A DNA stretch of 32,218 nt from an uncultured Lachnospiraceae bacterium (GCA_944381745.1 CALWMI010000066.1:1-32218); one strand, 5' to 3'; counted from the first letter of the stretch, positions 17,239 to 25,098 are shown. The notes: a model not told the origin generated them from the letters alone. Numbers and translations: made by a program.

Positions 17239-18444
17239 TCAGGAAATCTGAAGCTCGATAAAATCGCCCAGCGCGTGGGGCACCTCCAGGCACACCACCA
17301 CCTGGCCGTCTTTCTTATAAGAATAGCCAAAGGGAACCGCCGAGGGATCCATGGAATTCCAGTCAAAGTTGGAGAAATATTCTTCTGTCAGTGCCTCCGG
17401 GCTCATATCCAGATAGCCCTCCACGTCCTCCTTGGCGGCCTCGCCGCCCAGCACCGTGAAATCCTTCGTCTGCGTCAGGCATTCCACGACCTCCGCCGCC
17501 GAAATGTAGTCTGTGAGCCTGATCATCTGCCCATTCATCATATCCACATTGAACGTCTCGATATAGCGGTAAGGATGGGCTGCCTCCGGCTCATACACCT
17601 CCGCCCGGTAGACAATGCTCAGCAGCTCCTCCGTGGATGTGGCCACCTCGTAGGTCAGCGTCAGGGAAGCCCCCTCCGACAGCCCTTCCGTATTTTTCCT
17701 CGCGTACTCTGCAAAAATCTGGTTCCACTCGTCCTGGACGATCGTGTCCCGCATGCTGTACAGTTCCGGGTAAGTCAGGGAGATGTTCCCCTCCTTCTCC
17801 TCCACCGCCTGTATCCCGTAGGATGTCATGCGGCTCCTCTCCATATCGTAGTCATAGACAGAATGCCCGGTCTCCAGCACATTTCCCTCCACGGTCAGGC
17901 GCAGCCGGTCTGCCCCGTAAGCGTCCAGGAAGGTGTTGGTCAAGGCTCCCATGATCACATACTCCCCGGAGGTCCCCATCGTGGAGACATAGTTGCCGAA
18001 CTCTGCGGACAGATCCAGCAGAAGGATGGTGAGCTCCTGCTCCGTCACTGTCTCCGACCGGTTCACCCGGGTGTCCTTGGGCACGATATTGTAGGTGGCC
18101 AGGTTGGAGATCAGAAGCTCCGGCGTGATGTTCTCCATCTCCACCGTGGTCACCTCCAGCCCGTCTGCCATCTCGTTGCTGTAGTAGATCTTCACCTGCA
18201 GGGGGCCCTCCTCCTGCCCGGCGGCGTCCTGTGCCCCGCCTGCCTGCCCGCTGGGCTCCGGCTCCTCTGTCTTCTCCTTCTCTTCCTCCGTGCCTGCTGT
18301 CTCCTGGGAACTCCCGGCAAAGGCCTCCTCGCTCTCCTGCGCATCCTCCTTCGCCCCAGCCGCGCAGCCGGCCAGCCCGGCCGTCATAGCCAGCGCCAGC
18401 ACAAGGGCGGCCATTCTCTTTATCTTTATTTTCATCCTTGCCAT
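17239..18444 (-). CDS. GerMN-domain lipoprotein with DUF3298/RsiV-like C-terminal part
   Basis: This is a predicted exported lipoprotein. The 401-aa product has a signal peptide with lipobox LAGC (Cys27), then an acidic, Gly/Glu-rich linker to about residue 80. A domain resembling GerMN follows (about 83-200; VKIYYSNEMADGLEV through the LRLTVEGNVLETG block). The C-terminal region (about 205-401) resembles the DUF3298/RsiV extracellular fold, with TYPELY, YIETFNVDMMNGQMIRLTDYI and an FSNFDW segment. GerMN is known from Bacillus GerM (sporulation and germination) and from related lipoproteins. The pairing of these domains suggests an envelope or wall function, but the substrate is unknown. GGAGG lies 8 nt before the ATG. 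It precedes parE on the same strand. Confidence 0.8.
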   Translation of the reverse strand: MARMKIKIKRMAALVLALAMTAGLAGCAAGAKEDAQESEEAFAGSSQETAGTEEEKEKTEEPEPSGQAGGAQDAAGQEEGPLQVKIYYSNEMADGLEVTTVEMENITPELLISNLATYNIVPKDTRVNRSETVTEQELTILLLDLSAEFGNYVSTMGTSGEYVIMGALTNTFLDAYGADRLRLTVEGNVLETGHSVYDYDMERSRMTSYGIQAVEEKEGNISLTYPELYSMRDTIVQDEWNQIFAEYARKNTEGLSEGASLTLTYEVATSTEELLSIVYRAEVYEPEAAHPYRYIETFNVDMMNGQMIRLTDYISAAEVVECLTQTKDFTVLGGEAAKEDVEGYLDMSPEALTEEYFSNFDWNSMDPSAVPFGYSYKKDGQVVVCLEVPHALGDFIELQIS

Positions 18445-18476
18445 AGCTTCGTCCTCCTCATATGCATCTTACCCTT

Positions 18477-18485
18477 ATCTTAACA
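18477..18485 (-). promoter_or_regulatory. Possible extended -10 promoter of the GerMN lipoprotein gene
   Basis: The minus strand shows TGTTAAGAT, an extended -10 element (TG-n-TAAGAT), about 33 bp before the start codon. No convincing -35 box is present at 17 bp. This is the best candidate in the gap after the preceding gene's terminator. Confidence 0.35.
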
Positions 18486-18548
18486 TACTTTTTTCGGCGA
18501 AACATAACGATTTACCGGCAAAGATATTAAATTTTCTTTACGTTGAAA

Positions 18549-18576
18549 GTCCCGGCAGCTTCATAACTGCCGGGAC
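18549..18576 (-). terminator. Terminator after the DUF4143 ATPase remnant
   Basis: A perfect 10-bp stem GTCCCGGCAG (18549-18558) with CTGCCGGGAC (18567-18576) encloses an 8-nt loop. The minus-strand continuation is TTTCAACG, a short U-run. It isolates the lipoprotein gene from the ATPase remnant upstream. Confidence 0.65.
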
Positions 18577-18620
18577 CATTTCCGGTTGCTGTTCGGATAA
18601 AACAAATTGTCAAGGGGTTT

Positions 18621-19811
18621 TTAAGCGAATTCACATACACTGCCAGAATCCTTTGTTTCAACAAGCCAATCCAATAAATACCGCACCTGTATCCCGTTGT
18701 AATTACCCAGCGTTAACCGATCCATGGTTAAAATCATCTTTTCGTAATTGTCCCGGATATTTTCAAGGGGCCTGATTTCCCGCTCAAAGGTTTCTTGTGC
18801 TGTCATATCTGCCGTAACCTGGAAATATTGATATGCACCCTGTTTCTCTGCGACAAAGTCCACCTCCGTGTTTCCCACTTTGCCTATCGCCACCTTATAC
18901 CCCTGTCGCAAAAGTTCAAAATAAACAAGGTTTTCAAGAGAGGAACCCAGGTCATAGTTTTTACGCGGAAGGATATGATTTCTTAGTCCCAGATCAATCA
19001 TATACATTTTTTGATTTGCTTTTAAAAGCTGTTTCCCTACAATGTCGAAACGCTCTGCCGGATAAAAGATAAAGGATTCTGTTAAGGCTTCCACATAATC
19101 CCCCACAGTGTTGGGCGAGATTTTTCTCCCATTTGAAATCAGATAATCCGTAATACTTCTGACAGACACGGGGTTTCCCACAACACTTGCAAGATATTTT
19201 GCAATTGTTTTTAGCAGCGCAATATCTGTAATTTTTCGCTTGGATGGATCGCTTTCCTTTCTTGCCTGCCTATCCTCAATATCTTTTACGATTACCGTAT
19301 TGTAAATCCCCTCCAAATAGGTGCTTACTTTTTCATTGGTACGATTATTCATGGCAGCAATATATGGCATACCGCCGTTTCTTAAATATTCAGGAAATCC
19401 CTGTTCCGGTTCCAAACCTGTCATGAAAAGAAACTCCCGGAAAGACAGCGGAAGCATTTTGATTTCCACATACCTGCCTGCCAAAAGTGTTGCCAAATCT
19501 CCCGAAAGCATATACGCATTAGAACCTGTAATATAGAGATCCACATTTGGTTTTACATAGAAACTGTCTACAACCTTTTCAAAGGAAGGCACTTTCTGAA
19601 TCTCATCGAGAAAAATATAAGTAATTTTTCCGCTGGATAGACGTTCTTTCAGATATTGATGGAGCTTCTTGTAATCCAGCAGCTCTTCATACTCCAGTTC
19701 CTCAAAGTTGATGGAAACGATTTGCTCCTGTGTGACCCCGTTTTCCTTCAGCCATTGCTGAAACTGCATCAAAAGTGTAGATTTTCCGCAGCGCCCAAAC
19801 GCGGACAACAA
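18621..19811 (-). pseudogene. AAA ATPase of the DUF4143 family, 5'-truncated at the tRNA-Glu terminator
   Basis: Intact members bind ATP and carry a C-terminal PD-(D/E)xK-like DUF4143 domain; their role is poorly known. The 396-codon frame keeps RCGKSTLL of Walker A, the Walker B YIFLDEIQ (65-72), GSNAYMLSG, LLAGRYVEIKMLPLSF, a winged-helix section, and ENLVYFELLRQG with GNTEVDFV. Homology starts inside Walker A: the usual G(V/I)RR before CGKS is replaced by SAFGR, and the 30-40 residues normally before it are missing. The only start is a TTG within the U-run of the tRNA-Glu terminator, with no ribosome site. Its GC content is visibly lower than that of its neighbours. I read it as a horizontally acquired gene that lost its 5' end; a translated short form cannot be excluded. 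Confidence 0.65.
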
Positions 19812-19836
19812 AAAAGCCCTTGCAATCCAAGGGCTT
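19810..19836 (-). terminator. Terminator of tRNA-Glu
   Basis: A 9-bp perfect stem AAGCCCTTG/CAAGGGCTT (19814-19836) is followed on the minus strand by six U residues (19810-19815, partly in the stem). It begins 7 bp after the tRNA 3' end. Its U-run directly abuts the truncated ATPase frame. Confidence 0.9.
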
Positions 19837-19842
19837 TGCGAA

Positions 19843-19914
19843 TAGCTCGTAGGGGAATCGAACCCCTGTTTCCGCCGTGAGAGGGCGGCGTCTTGACCGC
19901 TTGACCAACGAGCC
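19843..19914 (-). tRNA. tRNA-Glu (anticodon CTC)
   Basis: The 72-nt gene folds as a tRNA. It has acceptor GGCTCGT/ACGAGCT with a G-U first pair, a short D stem GTC/GAC, anticodon stem CCGCC/GGCGG around loop CTCTCAC (anticodon CTC, reading GAG), and T arm AGGGG-TTCGATT-CCCCT. The discriminator is A, and CCA is not encoded. It has its own promoter and terminator. Confidence 0.93.
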
Positions 19915-19933
19915 GTATCTGTTCGACTTGTTT

Positions 19934-19962
19934 ATAATATCTCAAATTTCCCGAAAATGCAA
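19934..19962 (-). promoter_or_regulatory. Promoter of tRNA-Glu
   Basis: TTGCAT (19957-19962) and TATTAT (19934-19939) are spaced by 17 bp on the minus strand, about 20 bp before the tRNA 5' end. Confidence 0.75.
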
Positions 19963-20047
19963 GCCCTTTTTTAAAGTCTTTTATTTTCGTTTATGTCCAT
20001 ATATTTTCTAAATATTATCTATTTTTCTTTCTTTTTATTAGATTATT

Positions 20048-20056
20048 TGGTATAAT
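20048..20056 (+). promoter_or_regulatory. Extended -10 promoter of the cytidylate kinase-like gene
   Basis: TGGTATAAT is an extended -10 element with a perfect TATAAT (20051-20056). The -35 region (TTTCTT at 17 bp) is poor, but the sequence upstream is very AT-rich. The start codon is 50 bp downstream. Confidence 0.65.
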
Positions 20057-20106
20057 AGGGACAGCAGAAGATTTCCAATACAAGTACATACAAAGGGGGT
20101 CCTACC

Positions 20107-20691
20107 ATGAAAAAGATTATCGTTACCATCGCCCGGGAATTCGGCAGCGGCGGAAGGGAAATCGGCGAGAAGCTGGCCGGCAGGCTCGGCGTCTCGTTCT
20201 ACGACAAGGAGCTGATCGACTTGGCCGCGAAGAAGAGCGGCATCCATGCCGACGTGCTCAAGGGTGCGGACGAGGTGGCCGGCAGCCCGTTTTTCACCGG
20301 CTTCGAACAGGCCAGCCTGAATGATAAGCTCTATGCCTACCAGAAGGAGGTCATCCTGGAGATTGCCAGCCAGGAGTCCTGCGTCATCGTCGGCCGCTGC
20401 GCCGACTTCATCCTGACAGGCGTCGCCGACTGCGTCCGTGTGTTTGTGTACGCGGACATGGACTATAAGATTCAGAAGATTATGGCCCGCCACAGCCTGA
20501 AGGATCCGGATCTGGTGCGCAAGATCATCCAGAAGACAGACAAGAACCGCCGCACCTACTATCAGTACTACACCGAGCACAAGTGGGGCGACCCGGACTA
20601 TATGGATCTAATGGTGAACAGCGCCCTCCTGGGGGTGGACGGGACAGTCTCCCTGCTGGAGTACGCGGTGAAGCTCCGCCAGGAGGCATAG
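20107..20691 (+). CDS. Cytidylate kinase-like family protein (PF13189 type)
   Basis: This is a P-loop nucleoside/nucleotide kinase-like protein of 194 aa. It starts MKKIIVTIAREFGSGGREIG; the glycine loop GSGGREIG (13-20) takes the place of the classical GxxxxGKS and is typical of this family. It is followed by VSFYDKELI, a QE...CVIVGRCADFIL block and KIIQKTDKNRRTYYQYYTEHKWGD, resembling the lid region. AAGGGGGT lies 7 nt before the ATG. The neighbouring MBOAT gene has its own promoter, so this gene is likely monocistronic. The true substrate is unknown; these proteins are widespread in Clostridia alongside a normal cmk. Confidence 0.88.
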   Translation: MKKIIVTIAREFGSGGREIGEKLAGRLGVSFYDKELIDLAAKKSGIHADVLKGADEVAGSPFFTGFEQASLNDKLYAYQKEVILEIASQESCVIVGRCADFILTGVADCVRVFVYADMDYKIQKIMARHSLKDPDLVRKIIQKTDKNRRTYYQYYTEHKWGDPDYMDLMVNSALLGVDGTVSLLEYAVKLRQEA

Positions 20692-20765
20692 GCTGCGCAT
20701 CCTGCAATTGATTGGACGATTCCTTTACAACCTTCTTAAATTTCTGTAAAGCTTGCGGAAGGCTC

Positions 20766-20794
20766 TTTTCACTTCTTCCAAAATAAAGTATACT
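20766..20794 (+). promoter_or_regulatory. Promoter of the MBOAT-SGNH operon
   Basis: TTTTCA (20766-20771) and TATACT (20789-20794) are spaced by 17 bp. The predicted transcription start (about 20801) falls at the first base of a strong hairpin. Confidence 0.6.
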
Positions 20795-20800
20795 ATACAG

Positions 20801-20837
20801 GCGCCCTCGGCAGGGAGATCCACCTGCCGGCCGGCGC
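20801..20837 (+). promoter_or_regulatory. 5'-terminal leader hairpin before the MBOAT gene
   Basis: A 7-bp stem CGGCAGG/CCTGCCG is extended by GCGCC/GGCGC after a small bulge, with an 8-nt loop (about 20815-20822). TTGAATTTTTG follows, so it resembles a terminator, yet it begins at the predicted transcription start. It may be a 5' stability structure, an attenuator, or the terminator of the preceding kinase-like gene. Confidence 0.55.
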
Positions 20838-20867
20838 TTGAATTTTTGTGCAAAGGACTGGAGTAAG

Positions 20868-22235
20868 ATGACTCTTTTACATAGCTTGCTGACGCTTGAC
20901 GCCCTGAATTTTGGGAGCCTGGACTTTCTGTTCTGGTGCCTCCCCGCCTTTCTTGCCGCCTACTATCTCGCACCGGCCGCCTACCGGAACGCCGTCCTGT
21001 TCGCAGGCAGTATCCTCCTGTACGCCCTGGCGCAGCCCCACTTTGTGCTTGTGCTCCTGGCATCCTGCGCCGTCAACTTCTGGCTGGGAGCCCGCCTCTC
21101 CTCCAAGCCCTATTTTATCGCCGCCATCCTGCTGGACGTCCTGCTCCTGGCGTCCTGCAAGGCTGCTGTGCTGGCCGGCCTCTGCAAAGCCCTGCCCGTG
21201 GGAGTCAGCTTCTTCACCTTCAAGCTCATCTCCTACCAGGCGGATGTGCGGCGCGGAGTTATCCCGCCGGAATCCTCCTTCCTCCGCTTTGCCGCCTACG
21301 TCAGCTTTTTCCCCCAGATTACCTCCGGGCCGATTATGCGGTACGGCGACGCCTCCAAAGGCCTCTCCTCCCCGGGCGCCAGTGCCGCCGCCATGGAGGA
21401 GGGCCTGCGCCTTCTCATCCTGGGCCTGGCCTCCAAGATTCTGCTGGCAGACCGAATCGGCCTTCTGTGGAATCAGCTGTCGGTCATCGGCTACGAGAGT
21501 ATCTCCACTCCCCTGGCCTGGCTGGGGGCCTTCGCCTACTCCCTGCAGCTGTACCTGGATTTCGCTGGCTACTCCCTGATGGCCGGTGGGCTGGGCCTGC
21601 TCCTGGGCTACCCCTACATCGAGAATTTCCGCCACCCCTATGCCTCCCGCTCTGTCGGGGAATTCTGGCGGCGCTGGCACATCTCCCTGGGAAGCTGGTT
21701 CCGGGATTATGTCTATTTTCCCCTGGGCGGCAGCCGGGCGGGGAAGGGCGCGGCCGTCCGCAACCTGCTGGCAGTCTGGCTCCTCACCGGCCTCTGGCAC
21801 GGCGGCACCTGGAATTTTCTCCTGTGGGGGCTGATCCTGGGGCTCCTAGTCACCGGCGAGAAGTTCGGCTACGGCCAGTTTCTCGGCAGGCATAAGATCC
21901 TGTCCCATGTCTATCTGTTGACGGCTGTCCCCCTGACCTGGGTGGTGTTCGCCATCCCTGACCTGGGACAGCTGGGGCTCTACTTCACCCGGCTGTTCCC
22001 ATTTTTCGGCACGGGAAGCGCGGTGGTGGATCCCGGGGACTTTGCCCGCTACCTGTCCATGTACGGTACTCTTCTGGCTGCGGGCTGCCTCTGCTGCCTG
22101 CCTGTGCTGGGCGGCATCTATCGCCGGGTGAGGCAGCGCCCCTTATTTCTGTTGCTCCTGCTTGTCCTGTTCTGGACGTGCGTCTATCAGATTGCCAACG
22201 CCTCCAGCAACCCGTTTCTATATTTTCAGTTTTAA
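20868..22235 (+). CDS. MBOAT family membrane O-acyltransferase (AlgI/DltB type)
   Basis: MBOAT proteins move acyl groups, often acetyl or D-alanyl, across or at the membrane onto surface polymers. The 455-aa protein is highly hydrophobic with about ten or more membrane segments. It carries the hallmark motifs FWRRWHISLGSWFRDYVYFPLGGS (conserved His271) and GLWHGGTWNF (His311, the expected catalytic His). The ATG at 20868 is chosen because GGAG lies 4 nt upstream; the frame extends 10 codons further to a TTG inside the leader hairpin. It is followed after 15 bp by an SGNH hydrolase, the usual partner in O-acetylation systems. No dlt genes are present, so D-alanylation is unlikely. The polymer is unknown. 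Confidence 0.94.
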   Translation: MTLLHSLLTLDALNFGSLDFLFWCLPAFLAAYYLAPAAYRNAVLFAGSILLYALAQPHFVLVLLASCAVNFWLGARLSSKPYFIAAILLDVLLLASCKAAVLAGLCKALPVGVSFFTFKLISYQADVRRGVIPPESSFLRFAAYVSFFPQITSGPIMRYGDASKGLSSPGASAAAMEEGLRLLILGLASKILLADRIGLLWNQLSVIGYESISTPLAWLGAFAYSLQLYLDFAGYSLMAGGLGLLLGYPYIENFRHPYASRSVGEFWRRWHISLGSWFRDYVYFPLGGSRAGKGAAVRNLLAVWLLTGLWHGGTWNFLLWGLILGLLVTGEKFGYGQFLGRHKILSHVYLLTAVPLTWVVFAIPDLGQLGLYFTRLFPFFGTGSAVVDPGDFARYLSMYGTLLAAGCLCCLPVLGGIYRRVRQRPLFLLLLLVLFWTCVYQIANASSNPFLYFQF

Positions 22236-22250
22236 GGGAGGGATGGGAAA

Positions 22251-23309
22251 ATGAAGAACTTCCTCGAGATCTGTAAGAAATACCCGCTGCTGCTCCTGCT
22301 GCTTGCGACGGCGGCCGCCTTCACTGCCGCCGGTCTTGCGGGAAAAGACACCCTCTATGCCGCCTACCGTCTGGAGGATGTGGCGGAGCCGTCCCTGGGC
22401 GTGGTCTTCCGCGGCATCCGCGACGGCGTCTATCCGTGGGAGGCCTTCCAAGGCGGTTCCCTGCCCACCTCTTCCTCCGCTGTTTCCAACAGTGCAGAGG
22501 AAGGCGGCGCAGAGGGCAGGAAGCCGCAGGAAGGACAGGATTCTCCCGCCCAGGAGGCTGAGGAGCCTGCACCGGCTTCCCCGCCGGCATCCGGGGATAT
22601 ACCGGGGAATGAAACCCCTTCCTCCCCTGACAGCGCTTCGGAAGAGGCCGGTCAGGAAGGGGCAGCCAGTTCGGGGGAGGCGGCTGCCCAGGAGGCTGAC
22701 ATTCCCGTCCGCTCCTTCACCCAGGTGGACGAGTCCTACTTTGAGGACGCCCTCTTCATCGGCGATTCCCGCACCGTGGGCATGATGGAATACGGCGGCT
22801 TCTCGGAGAACACGGTCTTCTTCGCCAAGACCTCCCTCACCATCTACGACCTCTTCCACGAGCCCCTGGCCCTGCCCATGGCGGACGGCTCCTCCCAGAC
22901 GCTGGAGGAGCTCCTGGCCGGACGCTCCTTCGGGAAGATTTACATCATGCTGGGTATCAACGAGCTGGGCCGCGGCACAGTGGAGAGCTTTGCGGAGGAA
23001 TACCGCCTGGCTCTGTCCAGCATCCACGAGCTGCAGCCGGACGCGGTGATCTTTCTCCAGGCCATCATGCATGTGGGGCAGGAGAAGGACGCCTCCGACC
23101 CCATCTTCAACAACGCCAATATCCAGGCGCGCAACGACGCCCTGGCGCAGCTGGCAGACAGCCGCGTCATCTTCTGGCTCGATCCCAATGGGACCGTGTG
23201 CACGCCGGAGGGCTACCTGATCCCGGATTACACCTCTGACCAGATCCACCTGAAGGCACAGTATTACCAACTGTGGAAGGACTACCTGATGGCCCACGGG
23301 ATTGTCTAG
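22251..23309 (+). CDS. Membrane-anchored SGNH/GDSL-type hydrolase or acyltransferase, partner of MBOAT
   Basis: This is a predicted extracytoplasmic esterase or O-acetyltransferase. The 352-aa protein has an N-terminal membrane anchor (about 11-31), a short conserved segment, and a low-complexity Ser/Glu/Pro/Ala linker (about 70-155). The SGNH domain that follows has GDS with Ser173 (171-173), GIN with Asn237, and DQIH with Asp330 and His333, so the catalytic set is complete. GGAGG lies 9 nt before the ATG, and the MBOAT gene ends 15 bp upstream. The pair resembles the PatA/PatB arrangement, where the MBOAT exports the acyl group and the SGNH protein transfers it. The direction of reaction and the polymer are inferred. 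Confidence 0.88.
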   Translation: MKNFLEICKKYPLLLLLLATAAAFTAAGLAGKDTLYAAYRLEDVAEPSLGVVFRGIRDGVYPWEAFQGGSLPTSSSAVSNSAEEGGAEGRKPQEGQDSPAQEAEEPAPASPPASGDIPGNETPSSPDSASEEAGQEGAASSGEAAAQEADIPVRSFTQVDESYFEDALFIGDSRTVGMMEYGGFSENTVFFAKTSLTIYDLFHEPLALPMADGSSQTLEELLAGRSFGKIYIMLGINELGRGTVESFAEEYRLALSSIHELQPDAVIFLQAIMHVGQEKDASDPIFNNANIQARNDALAQLADSRVIFWLDPNGTVCTPEGYLIPDYTSDQIHLKAQYYQLWKDYLMAHGIV

Positions 23310-23339
23310 CGCCGGTGTACCAAGGGACAATGCGGCGCT
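23308..23339. repeat. Dispersed hairpin element, copy A (degenerate)
   Basis: The sequence GCGCCGGTGTACCAAGGG is followed by ACAAT and closes with CGGCGCT, giving a 7-bp terminal stem AGCGCCG/CGGCGCT. It starts at the stop codon of the SGNH gene. It shares GCGCCGGT-TAC-AAGGGACAAT with copy C and most of this with copy B. The inner right arm (CCCTTGTACACC) is missing, so this copy is shortened. Confidence 0.65.
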
Positions 23340-23361
23340 CACCGCTTACAGGCACAAGCCA

Positions 23362-23409
23362 ACAGGCCGGAGGAAGCGCTGGCATCTGCCCTGCTTCCAT
23401 CCGGCCTGT
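23362..23409. terminator. Bidirectional terminator between the SGNH and aminotransferase genes
   Basis: A 16-bp stem with one bulged base (ACAGGCCGGA then GGAAGC, pairing with GCTTCC and TCCGGCCTGT) separates the convergent genes. On the plus strand it is followed by CCGTCTTATTTCTC, a moderate U-rich stretch that reads into the end of the aminotransferase gene. Confidence 0.75.
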
Positions 23410-23414
23410 CCGTC

Positions 23415-24596
23415 TTATTTCTCTATAAACCCGCTGTCTGCGATGACCTTCAACATCTCTTCGATCTGCGGCACATCCATGATGAGGGCCATCCGCACAA
23501 AGCCCTCGCCCAGGCTTCCAAAAGCGCTCCCCGGCACCACGATCACTCCGGTCTTCTCCATGAGATCCAGGGCAAATTCCTCTGAACTCTCATGCTGGGA
23601 GGGGATGGGCGCCCAGACAAACATCGTTCCCTGGCTGTCCGGCACATGCCATCCCAGATTCCTTAAGCCCTGGCACAGCGCGGTATTCCGCCTCGCATAC
23701 TCCTCCCTCTGCTTTCTGACATCGGCGAGATCGCCCGTCAGGGCTGCGATCGCCGCATCCTGCACCGGATAGAAGACGCCGTAGTCGATCTGGGAGCGCA
23801 CGGTGCGGAATTTCTGAATAATCTCCTCGTTGCCCAGGGCGAAGGAAATCCGCGCCCCGGTTAAGTCGAAGGATTTGGACAGGGAGTAGAATTCCACTCC
23901 CACCTCCTTGGCGCCCTGAAATTTCAGGAAGGACGTCCCTTCCCGGTTGTAGATGATCTCAGCGTAGGCATTGTCGTGCACGATCACAATCTCATATTTC
24001 CTGGCAAAGGCGATGAGCTCCTCGTAGAAGCTGTCCGGCGCTGTGGCGCAGACCGGGTTCAGCGGGTAGGAGACGATCATCATCTTGGCCTTCCTGGCCA
24101 CCTCCTCCGGGATATCCTCAAAGCGCGGCAGGAAATTGTTCTCCCGGTAGAGCGGGTAGGGTACAATCTGAGCCCCGCACAGGTACGGCCCCACCTCGAA
24201 GATCGGGTAGCCCGGATTCGGGGCAAGCACCACATCACCGGGGTCGCACAGGGCCAGGCAGATATGCGCCATGCCCTCCTGGGAGCCGTTGAGCGCCATC
24301 ACCTCGCTGCGGGAGAGTTCCACCTGGAATCTCCTCTGGTAGAAGCTGCGCACGGCGTCCAGAAGCTCTGGGCGCTCCACAATCGAGTATTTATAATTCT
24401 CCGGTTTCCTGGCGGACTCGATGAGCGCCTCCATCACATGGGGGCTTGGCCGGAAATCAGGCGTCCCGATAGAGAGGTCGTAAATCCTGCGGCCCTTCTC
24501 CTGAAGCCTTCTCTTCCGTTCATTCAGGACGGTAAAAATACTGCTCTGAAATGAGTCCATTCTCTTTGCAAACCTGATCTGCATATCCTCCAACAT
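23415..24596 (-). CDS. Class I/II PLP-dependent aminotransferase
   Basis: This enzyme transfers an amino group using pyridoxal phosphate. The 393-aa protein has the fold type I features: SIGTPDFRPSP near residue 42, GSQEGMA (104-110), NPGYPIF (127-133), Asn180 in SYPLNP, Asp208 and Tyr211 in HDNAYAE, the PLP lysine Lys241 in SLSKSFDLTGAR, and a C-terminal FVRMAL with the likely carboxylate-binding Arg. Overall it resembles the alanine/aspartate/LL-diaminopimelate aminotransferase-like group; the substrate cannot be fixed from sequence. GGAGG lies 5 nt before the ATG. It has its own promoter and stands alone. Confidence 0.92.
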   Translation of the reverse strand: MLEDMQIRFAKRMDSFQSSIFTVLNERKRRLQEKGRRIYDLSIGTPDFRPSPHVMEALIESARKPENYKYSIVERPELLDAVRSFYQRRFQVELSRSEVMALNGSQEGMAHICLALCDPGDVVLAPNPGYPIFEVGPYLCGAQIVPYPLYRENNFLPRFEDIPEEVARKAKMMIVSYPLNPVCATAPDSFYEELIAFARKYEIVIVHDNAYAEIIYNREGTSFLKFQGAKEVGVEFYSLSKSFDLTGARISFALGNEEIIQKFRTVRSQIDYGVFYPVQDAAIAALTGDLADVRKQREEYARRNTALCQGLRNLGWHVPDSQGTMFVWAPIPSQHESSEEFALDLMEKTGVIVVPGSAFGSLGEGFVRMALIMDVPQIEEMLKVIADSGFIEK

Positions 24597-24661
24597 CCTT
24601 TCCTCCGCAGGCGCATCTTGCTGATACCTCCTGTGCGCCGCGCCAACTTATCCTCTCTCCT

Positions 24662-24689
24662 ATTTTATTTGTTTTTTTTGCAAAGTCAA
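24662..24689 (-). promoter_or_regulatory. Promoter of the aminotransferase gene
   Basis: TTGACT (24684-24689) and TAAAAT (24662-24667) are spaced by 16 bp on the minus strand. The leader to the ATG is about 60 nt. Confidence 0.65.
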
Positions 24690-24709
24690 CCTCCCAGGCG
24701 CATTCTCCG

Positions 24710-24738
24710 TTGCAAATTCTCCCATTCTATGATATGTT
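24710..24738 (+). promoter_or_regulatory. Promoter of the DUF1292 gene
   Basis: TTGCAA (24710-24715) and TATGTT (24733-24738) are spaced by 17 bp. It lies back to back with the aminotransferase promoter, with about 20 bp between their -35 boxes. Confidence 0.6.
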
Positions 24739-24771
24739 TAAGCAAAATCTTACACACCGGAGGTCAGAAGA

Positions 24772-25098
24772 ATGAGTGAAAATCCCTTCAGCAACCTGGA
24801 AACAGAAGACATTGACATGACCGTCACCTTGAGCCTGGACGACGGCACCGAGCTGGAATGCGACGTCCTAGCCATCTTTCCCGCCAACGGCCAGATGTAC
24901 ATCGCCCTTCTTCCCCTGGAGCAGGAGGACGGCGACGAGGACGACGTGTATCTGTACCGCTACTCGGAGGACGCGGACGGAACCCCCATCCTGGACAATA
25001 TCGAGTCCGACGAGGAATATGACATTGTGGCCGACGCCTTTGACGAGCTGCTGGACAGCGCCGAGTACGACGAGCTGTTCTCTGACCTTGACGAATAG
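24772..25098 (+). CDS. DUF1292 family acidic protein (YrzB-like)
   Basis: This is a small 108-aa, strongly acidic protein of unknown function. It has the DUF1292 pattern: an opening MTVTLSLDDGTELECDVLAIF, then YIALLPLEQED, VYLYRYSED and a C-terminal DEEYDIVADAFDELL. In other Firmicutes members are often found near yrrK/udk or mraZ-type loci; here it stands alone between divergent and convergent genes. GGAGG lies 8 nt before the ATG. There are no catalytic motifs. The high Asp/Glu content suggests a binding partner rather than an enzyme. Confidence 0.9.
   Translation: MSENPFSNLETEDIDMTVTLSLDDGTELECDVLAIFPANGQMYIALLPLEQEDGDEDDVYLYRYSEDADGTPILDNIESDEEYDIVADAFDELLDSAEYDELFSDLDE

Noticed and set aside
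18577-19914. tRNA-Glu as an attachment site with an integrated island
   Set aside because: No duplicated tRNA 3' end was found at the far side of the ATPase remnant, and no integrase is present; the truncation may be simple recombination.
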